Positions 15,115-19,746 of a stretch of 19,746 bases of DNA are shown here, piece by piece (position 1 is the first letter of the stretch; each line of letters starts with the position of its first letter). Origin of the DNA: Methanoregulaceae archaeon. GTDB taxonomy: Archaea > Halobacteriota > Methanomicrobia > Methanomicrobiales > Methanospirillaceae. Location of the stretch: the NCBI GenBank assembly GCA_028679405.1, contig JAJRBP010000266.1, forward strand, positions 1 through 19,746, read 5' to 3'. Below the pieces are notes generated by a model that was given only the letters and a program-made list of their open reading frames with translations, did not search any database and was not told the DNA's origin. A program made the translations under genes and the position numbers.

Positions 15115-15371
15115 TCACCCTCAAGAAGGGTTGAAATCTCCTCCTCGCGGATGCTCCCGCGGGAGAAGAGGTCACGGCTGGTGAAAAAACGTTCATCTCT
15201 CCGAAGGACCGGGGCTTCGTTCACAAAAATCCCGTTCACACGGAGTTCGGTCAACGACGTGGCACTGGACATATCCTGTTCCTGGTAGGGCACCCCGCGC
15301 CCGTTCAGGAACTCCTTCAGTGCTTCACAGTTCGGACAGTTTTTCAGCGTATAGACAATTACCTGCGACAA
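15111..15371 (-). CDS. nrdH: Glutaredoxin-like NrdH redox protein
   Basis: The 86-residue product is a thioredoxin-fold glutaredoxin/NrdH with the redox motif CPNC (Cys12-Cys15) and the cis-proline loop NEAPVL (Pro54). It should pass electrons as a dithiol to the ribonucleotide reductase encoded 4 bases into its own stop. In Methanosarcina barkeri, an NrdH in the class III reductase operon takes electrons from ferredoxin:disulfide reductase; the same role is likely here. The start is TTG 15371 with GGGGTGA a few bases upstream; no ATG gives a complete fold. A minus-strand TATA-like element lies at 15399-15408. The protein is cytoplasmic. Confidence 0.88.
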   Translation of the reverse strand: MSQVIVYTLKNCPNCEALKEFLNGRGVPYQEQDMSSATSLTELRVNGIFVNEAPVLRRDERFFTSRDLFSRGSIREEEISTLLEGE

Positions 15372-15398
15372 ATGTCACCCCCAGCCGATCTCCCTTGC

Positions 15399-15408
15399 GT
15401 ATAATAAG
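15399..15408 (-). promoter_or_regulatory. TATA box of the nrdH-nrdD operon
   Basis: On the minus strand the sequence reads CTTATTATAC, about 30 bases before the TTG start of nrdH. The predicted start point falls close to the start codon, so the leader may be very short. Confidence 0.5.
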
Positions 15409-15476
15409 ACCAGTCGTCCACAATTATGATCATTTCGGTTCGCCCGGTAAATTACCCTTTCATATAGGTCAGAGAA

Positions 15477-15485
15477 GGTATATAG
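15477..15485 (+). promoter_or_regulatory. TATA box of the thpR-cca operon
   Basis: GGTATATAG lies about 48 bases before ATG 15529, giving a leader of about 20-25 bases that includes a GGTGGAG ribosome site at 15517-15523. It is divergent from the nrdH promoter. Confidence 0.6.
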
Positions 15486-15528
15486 TACAGCACGGGAGAC
15501 CGTTTGGGCAGAAGAAGGTGGAGAAGGG

Positions 15529-16068
15529 ATGGTACGTGCATTCATCGCAGTGGACCTGACTCCTGAACTGAAGGAGGCGATCCGGTTTTGCCAGGAGATC
15601 CTGAGTCAGAGTCAGGCAAAGCTGACCTTCGTGAACCCGTCGATCGTTCATATCACGGTAAAATTCCTGGGAGAGGTCAGGGATTCCGATATCGGACCGA
15701 TCTCTTCAGCCCTGCAGGGGATTTCCCTCCCTCCCTTCGATATCAGCCTCACCCATATCGCAGGGAATGCCAGGGACCGTCCCCGGGTGATATGGGCAGC
15801 CGTGGAGGACGAAGGCAGGTGCACTGAACTCCACGCCAGGGTGGAGGATGCACTTGCACCGCTCAGGATCCCCCGGGACGATCGTCCCTTCCGTCCCCAC
15901 GCAACCCTGGCACGTGTCCGTTCGTTTCACCCGTCCCTCCTCGCCCAGATCCGCGCGACGCCGAAGGGTCCTCTCGGGAGCTGCCGGGTAGGGGGCTTCT
16001 CCCTTCGAAAAAGCACACTTACACCGGGAGGACCGATCTACGAGGATATCACGAGGATCTCATGGTGA
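15529..16068 (+). CDS. thpR: RNA 2',3'-cyclic phosphodiesterase (2'-5' RNA ligase family)
   Basis: The 179-residue product is a two-histidine phosphoesterase of the LigT/ThpR family, which opens 2',3'-cyclic phosphates on RNA ends and can reversibly join 2'-5' linkages. Both catalytic tetrapeptides are present: HITV (His41-Thr43, followed by KFLGEV) and HATL (His124-Thr126, in FRPHATLARV). The N terminus MVRAFIAVDL is typical, as is the length. A GGTGGAG ribosome site sits 5 bases before ATG 15529. It overlaps cca by 7 bases, so both are made from one mRNA, which fits a shared role in RNA 3'-end processing, probably of tRNA. The protein is cytoplasmic. Confidence 0.95.
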   Translation: MVRAFIAVDLTPELKEAIRFCQEILSQSQAKLTFVNPSIVHITVKFLGEVRDSDIGPISSALQGISLPPFDISLTHIAGNARDRPRVIWAAVEDEGRCTELHARVEDALAPLRIPRDDRPFRPHATLARVRSFHPSLLAQIRATPKGPLGSCRVGGFSLRKSTLTPGGPIYEDITRISW

Positions 16069-17438
16069 ACAGATCCCCGTTTGAAGAAGAAGTCCTCTCC
16101 AGGATCCGGCCGGGCAGGGAGGAGCGTGCACACATCAGGGAAGTCGCTGAGTCCCTCGTCGGGGCGGTCAACCGGAGCGGCAAAGCCAGGGGGATGGTCG
16201 TCGGGTCCGTTGCGCGGGATACCTGGATTAGCGGCGACCGCGACCTCGACATCTTCATGCTCTTTGACCCGTCGCTCCCGAGGGAGGTCCTTGAGGCGGA
16301 CGGGCTGGCCCTCGGAAGGGCGGTCGCGAAAGAGTTCGGCAGCAGCTACCGTGAAAAATACGCCGAACACCCGTACATCAACGCACAGATCGACGGTCTC
16401 GATGTCGACCTTGTCCCCTGTTACGCCGTAACCAGCGCCACCACAATCCAGAGCGCCGTCGATCGCACCCCGTTCCATACAAGGTACATCCAGTGCCGGC
16501 TTGCAGACCTCACCGACGATATCCTGCTCCTCAAGCAGTTCACCAAGTGTGGCGGGGTATACGGTTCGGACCAGATGACTGCGGGGTTCTCAGGATACCT
16601 GTGCGAACTCCTCGTGCTCAACTACGGGGGATTCCTCCCTCTCCTGGAGGCAGCTTCAGGGTGGCGGCCCGGAACCGTCATCGATCTCGAAGACCACCGG
16701 ACCAGGGACTTCCCCGAGCCGCTCGTCGTGGTAGATCCCGTGGATCCCGGCAGGAACGTGGCCGCTTCCCTCTCCCTTACCCGGATGTACGAGTTCGTAG
16801 AGCTGGCCAGAGGTTACCTGAACCATCCGCTTCCTGCTTTCTTCCTGCCGCCGGCCGGGATCCCATTCGGCAGGGATGATCTGGTAAATGAGCTTCGGCT
16901 GAGGGGAACCATGCTCTACGCGATTGAATTCGCCACACCCCCCTATATCGAGGATATCGTCGTCCCGCAACTCAGGAAGAGCCTCGATGCAATCCGGGGC
17001 CTTCTCGAGAGGCACGGGTTCGTGGTGAACCGGACGGACTGCTGTATGCTCCCGGATACGTGTACACTCCTCTACGAGCTGCTCGTCGACGAGGTCCCCC
17101 CCGTAGTCCGGCACCCGGGCCCCCCGCTCTGGGCAGCGGAGAACGCACAAAAATTCTTTATGAAATACCGGTCTGCTGAAAGCCAGGTTTTTTGCGGACC
17201 GTTCATCGACGAGGGTTCGTACTACGTCGAGATCAGCCGAAAGTTCCTTGCCGCAGGCGATCTGCTCGCGTCGGACGAGATCCTGGGGGTCGCGCTTGGA
17301 AAGCACGTGAAAGGCGCACTTGCATCCTCGTTCGGGCTGAAAAGCGGCGAAGAGTGCTGGAGGAGCGAGCTCTCGGGGTTCCTTGCAGGATTTTTCCGGA
17401 AATCTTCGCCGCTCCTGCGGATACAAAAAGACGTCTGA
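16062..17438 (+). CDS. cca: CCA-adding tRNA nucleotidyltransferase (archaeal class I)
   Basis: The 458-residue product adds or repairs the 3'-CCA end of tRNA without a nucleic-acid template. The nucleotidyltransferase signature GSVARDTWISGDRDLDIF (48-65) carries the metal-binding Asp61 and Asp63, and the third carboxylate lies in DVDLVPCY (Asp114 or Asp116). The archaeal tRNA-nucleotidyltransferase domain follows (RLADLTDDILLLKQF and GSDQMTAGFSGYLCELL, within about 145-190), then the body and tail domains. Length matches the ~440-460 of archaeal enzymes. ATG 16062 lies within the last codons of thpR, with GAGGAT upstream. The gene ends at a GC-rich gap. Confidence 0.95.
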   Translation: MVNRSPFEEEVLSRIRPGREERAHIREVAESLVGAVNRSGKARGMVVGSVARDTWISGDRDLDIFMLFDPSLPREVLEADGLALGRAVAKEFGSSYREKYAEHPYINAQIDGLDVDLVPCYAVTSATTIQSAVDRTPFHTRYIQCRLADLTDDILLLKQFTKCGGVYGSDQMTAGFSGYLCELLVLNYGGFLPLLEAASGWRPGTVIDLEDHRTRDFPEPLVVVDPVDPGRNVAASLSLTRMYEFVELARGYLNHPLPAFFLPPAGIPFGRDDLVNELRLRGTMLYAIEFATPPYIEDIVVPQLRKSLDAIRGLLERHGFVVNRTDCCMLPDTCTLLYELLVDEVPPVVRHPGPPLWAAENAQKFFMKYRSAESQVFCGPFIDEGSYYVEISRKFLAAGDLLASDEILGVALGKHVKGALASSFGLKSGEECWRSELSGFLAGFFRKSSPLLRIQKDV

Positions 17439-17467
17439 CAAGTCCCCCGGCATGCAGGATCGCGACA

Positions 17468-17496
17468 GGGGGCACTCGCGACCCCGTGCAGCCCCC
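17468..17496. repeat. GC-rich hairpin after cca
   Basis: GGGGGC (17468-17473) and GCCCCC (17491-17496) could pair with a 17-base loop, 30 bases after the cca stop. There is no T-run after it, so it may be an RNA 3'-end structure and not a classical terminator. Confidence 0.35.
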
Positions 17497-17604
17497 CCGA
17501 ATGGCCCCGGGAGCGCAGATACCTTCATAACGGTCAAGATAAGATGATCCATTGTAGAAAGGCCGGATTTATTCCGATCGGCAGGATCCGGAGGCTGAAC
17601 TGAA

Positions 17605-19152
17605 ATGGCGGGAGTATTGGACGAGAGTGCGGTGTCACGAAACCTGATCATCCTGGTTATCGCCGCGGTTGCGGTGATCGGGATCGCAGCAGGGATGTTT
17701 CTGTTCCTCAACCAGTCAGGGGGATCAAAAGTTCCGAGGATCAATGCAACGGTGGAGACCGCAGAAAATGTAGTGTATGTATACCATGACGGAGGAGACC
17801 CCCTTCCGCGTGACCGGGCACTCGTGAGGATAAACGGTGTTGATATCCCGCAGGAGGCAATTACCCTCCTTCATTCCCAGGACTGGCCATGGACCGCGGG
17901 AAAAACCATGAGGATCCAGTATAACGGGGCAGGCACACCGAACAGGCTGGACATCTATTTCACAAGCGGTTCAACTCTCACTCCGGTCCTGAACCAGCAG
18001 CTCGCAGTCCAGGAAGCCCTGATCCCCGTATCCACCATCACCACTCCAGCCCCGTCCGATACCTCCGTTCCGCAGGCAGTATCCCCCACTTCCACCAGTG
18101 CAATGACCCTCCCGGCGACACCTCCGGCCACAACCGCCCCGGGAACTGAGATCCTGGGTCCGCCTCTTGCCGATTTCGCAGCGGGCGTCACATCCGGGCA
18201 GATCCCGCTCGAAGTGCAGTTTACCGACCGGTCGTCCGGAACACCCGCATCGTGGCTCTGGAATTTTGGTGACGGGGGGACCTCGGCCATGAGGAATCCC
18301 TCACACACCTACACGAAACCAGGTTCATATGCAGTATCTCTCACCGCCACGAACAGCCTTGGCTTCAATACGAAGACTGTAAGCTCGTATATCAGGGCAG
18401 GGTCCTCGCCGGTCTCGAACTTCGCGGTGATGCCACGGCAGGGAGAGACCCCCCTCGAAGTCCGGTTCTCGGACCTCTCGTCCGGGCAGCCTGACTCCTG
18501 GTCATGGAACTTCGGAGATGGCGGGTCCTCGGATTTGCAGAACCCGGTGCACACCTACGGCTCGCCAGGGACGTACTCGGTAAGCCTCACCGTGGGGAAT
18601 AACTTCGGGGAGACCTCAAGGATCCTCACCAATGTCATCACAGTGACAAGTTCCCCGACATATGATGTCTATCTTACCGGCAGCCGTTACGGATACCTCG
18701 AAAAAGACGGATACATGACATTCACGGTCACCAGGCCGGATGCATGGATCAAGATCGCCGGATCTATACATACATTCAGCGAGAACGACAACGTCCAGCT
18801 GATCATCGGGGACCCCGCCTCCGGCATGATCGATGGTACCAGACAGGACATATCGGCGTTCAACTTCAACCTTGTCCGGCTGTACGTGAACTCCGTCCCT
18901 GTTGCGAGCGGTATTGTCTCTGACACCCGTATCACCGGTTACCGGAACCTCCGTTCCTCGATCACCCTCGTGATACCGCCGGAAGACGACGGTGCGATCC
19001 TGTACGTAAATGCTGCACCTGTCATGAGGCCCCCCGGGACCTCGATCAGGATTACGAACTTTAAACCTGATTCCGGTGGCAGAATGGACTTCCAGAAGAA
19101 GACCGACGAGGTGTACTACAAGGGCGGGGCTGAACAGTACCTGATCGGCTGA
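17605..19152 (+). CDS. Membrane-anchored PKD-domain protein with pilin-like N terminus
   Basis: The 515-residue product begins DESAVSRNLIILVIAAVAVIGIAAG (spanning residues 6-30), one hydrophobic helix resembling the N terminus of archaeal type IV pilin-like proteins. The following region (about 45-125, with VYHDGGDPLPRD and RINGVD) resembles the domain that follows this helix in such proteins. A Thr/Pro/Ser linker (138-183) leads to two PKD domains (188-264 and 269-348), each with the WNFGDGG core and a HTY strand. The C-terminal domain (352-515) is unrecognised. GGAGG lies 10 bases before ATG 17605. Likely cell-surface, possibly adhesive or part of a pilus-like assembly; the pilin link is inference. 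It appears to be transcribed alone. Confidence 0.85.
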   Translation: MAGVLDESAVSRNLIILVIAAVAVIGIAAGMFLFLNQSGGSKVPRINATVETAENVVYVYHDGGDPLPRDRALVRINGVDIPQEAITLLHSQDWPWTAGKTMRIQYNGAGTPNRLDIYFTSGSTLTPVLNQQLAVQEALIPVSTITTPAPSDTSVPQAVSPTSTSAMTLPATPPATTAPGTEILGPPLADFAAGVTSGQIPLEVQFTDRSSGTPASWLWNFGDGGTSAMRNPSHTYTKPGSYAVSLTATNSLGFNTKTVSSYIRAGSSPVSNFAVMPRQGETPLEVRFSDLSSGQPDSWSWNFGDGGSSDLQNPVHTYGSPGTYSVSLTVGNNFGETSRILTNVITVTSSPTYDVYLTGSRYGYLEKDGYMTFTVTRPDAWIKIAGSIHTFSENDNVQLIIGDPASGMIDGTRQDISAFNFNLVRLYVNSVPVASGIVSDTRITGYRNLRSSITLVIPPEDDGAILYVNAAPVMRPPGTSIRITNFKPDSGGRMDFQKKTDEVYYKGGAEQYLIG

Positions 19153-19222
19153 ACGCCGGACGCCAGCGGAGGAAAGATGCGATACCGGCTCTAAAGCTTC
19201 CTTTAATCGCGGGAAAGCCTTT

Positions 19223-19253
19223 CGAAATGGTTATACGGACGCGGGTATAAGTA
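19223..19253 (+). promoter_or_regulatory. Two TATA-like elements before the last gene
   Basis: GGTTATAC (19229-19236), preceded by CGAAAT that could serve as a BRE, and GGTATAAG (19244-19251) both lie in the gap before ATG 19359. Either would give a leader of about 80-100 bases. Confidence 0.4.
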
Positions 19254-19358
19254 CACTGCCACTCCTTTACGTGCCCGGCAGGGTCTTCTATTTCCGCCTC
19301 CCAAATGCCCGGGAACCGGGACCCATGGCCGGGAATCCAGGAAACGAGGTACGCCTTT

Positions 19359-19746
19359 ATGACCAGACACCGTATATTCTTCCTGATCCTCCTGATCGCA
19401 AGCCTTGCACTGCTCCCGGCGATCACCACCGCCGCAACCGATAAGGCGGTGCTCTATGCGACGGACTTCACTCAAAGCCCGAACTGGATAACGAACAACC
19501 CGACACGGTATTACTGGGACGCACAGCGGGGAATGTATCACTACCTGATGGAAGGAGGGACCGGCGGGTATTCCTACATTCCTGTCGATTATGACGGGCA
19601 GTCCTTCACGATCGAGTACGACCTTATCCCTGTCAGGACGGACAAGGACAGCGCGTTCAGGTTCGGGATCGGCTCTTCCGAGATGGACGTGAGCCGCGGG
19701 ACGAATGTCCTCTCGATATTCACTGATGCAAAATACGGAAAGATCA
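19359..19746 (+). CDS. Secreted protein, N-terminal part (runs off the window)
   Basis: The frame from ATG 19359 stays open to the window end, giving 129 complete codons. GAGGT lies 8 bases upstream. The product starts MTRHR followed by a hydrophobic core and a likely signal-peptidase site near TTAA, residues 23-26. The mature part begins with VLYATDFTQSPNWITNNP, then YWDAQRGMYHY and FTIEYDLIPV, alternating strands that resemble the start of a LamG/concanavalin-type or carbohydrate-binding beta-sandwich ('DFS..PNW.TN....YWD..'). The function cannot be settled without the rest. It continues the run of extracytoplasmic proteins on this side of the window. Confidence 0.8.
   Translation, partial: MTRHRIFFLILLIASLALLPAITTAATDKAVLYATDFTQSPNWITNNPTRYYWDAQRGMYHYLMEGGTGGYSYIPVDYDGQSFTIEYDLIPVRTDKDSAFRFGIGSSEMDVSRGTNVLSIFTDAKYGKI

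Noticed and set aside
18922..18960. RITGY motif in the PKD protein, resembling the glycyl-radical motif missing from NrdD
   Set aside because: It sits inside an exported, beta-rich domain with no CxxC pairs and no other NrdD features. It is a chance match.
1..19746. CRISPR arrays, tRNA or rRNA genes, insertion sequences, prophage genes
   Set aside because: Intergenic stretches were read on both strands. No regularly spaced direct repeats, no cloverleaf-like sequence and no transposase or integrase motifs were seen.

Overview
The window looks like a GC-rich euryarchaeal methanogen, most likely of the order Methanomicrobiales. The main evidence is a methanofuran-biosynthesis gene (mfnB), an archaeal-type CCA-adding enzyme, a 2'-5' RNA ligase-like gene (thpR), and an anaerobic ribonucleotide reductase paired with a glutaredoxin-like NrdH, a pairing described for methanogens. 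Extracytoplasmic proteins with PKD, PQQ-propeller and IPT/TIG repeats are also common in this group. T-rich terminators and TATA-type promoters fit an archaeon. The order-level assignment is inference.

Layout. Bases 64-2216 hold mfnB and guaB, overlapping by 4 bases. Bases 2425-2913 encode a small secreted protein of unknown function. A DHA2-type MFS exporter (3168-4571) is followed 12 bases later by a membrane-anchored protein (4584-5072). A long non-coding gap (5073-5518) precedes a secreted eight-repeat PQQ-type propeller protein with two IPT/TIG domains (5519-7243). Bases 7375-8413 encode a Phr-like winged-helix regulator and an Hsp20-like protein in one overlapping operon, with a perfect inverted repeat in the promoter. 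It converges on a histidine phosphatase gene (8683-9435, minus). A methyltransferase (9539-10186) and an orphan Imm-5-like protein (10450-10914) follow.

The minus strand then carries two unrelated lipoproteins (11166-11663 and an alpha/beta hydrolase at 11932-12786) and the nrdH-nrdD operon (12931-15371). Divergently, thpR and cca (15529-17438) form an RNA-processing operon. The right end holds a membrane-anchored PKD protein with a pilin-like N terminus (17605-19152) and the start of another secreted protein that runs off the window (19359 onward).

No CRISPR array, tRNA, rRNA, insertion sequence or prophage gene was found. The two most noteworthy points are the NrdD protein, which ends before the zinc-binding and glycyl-radical region expected of a class III ribonucleotide reductase, and the Phr-like regulator/Hsp20 operon with its promoter palindrome, which looks like a compact self-regulated stress circuit.
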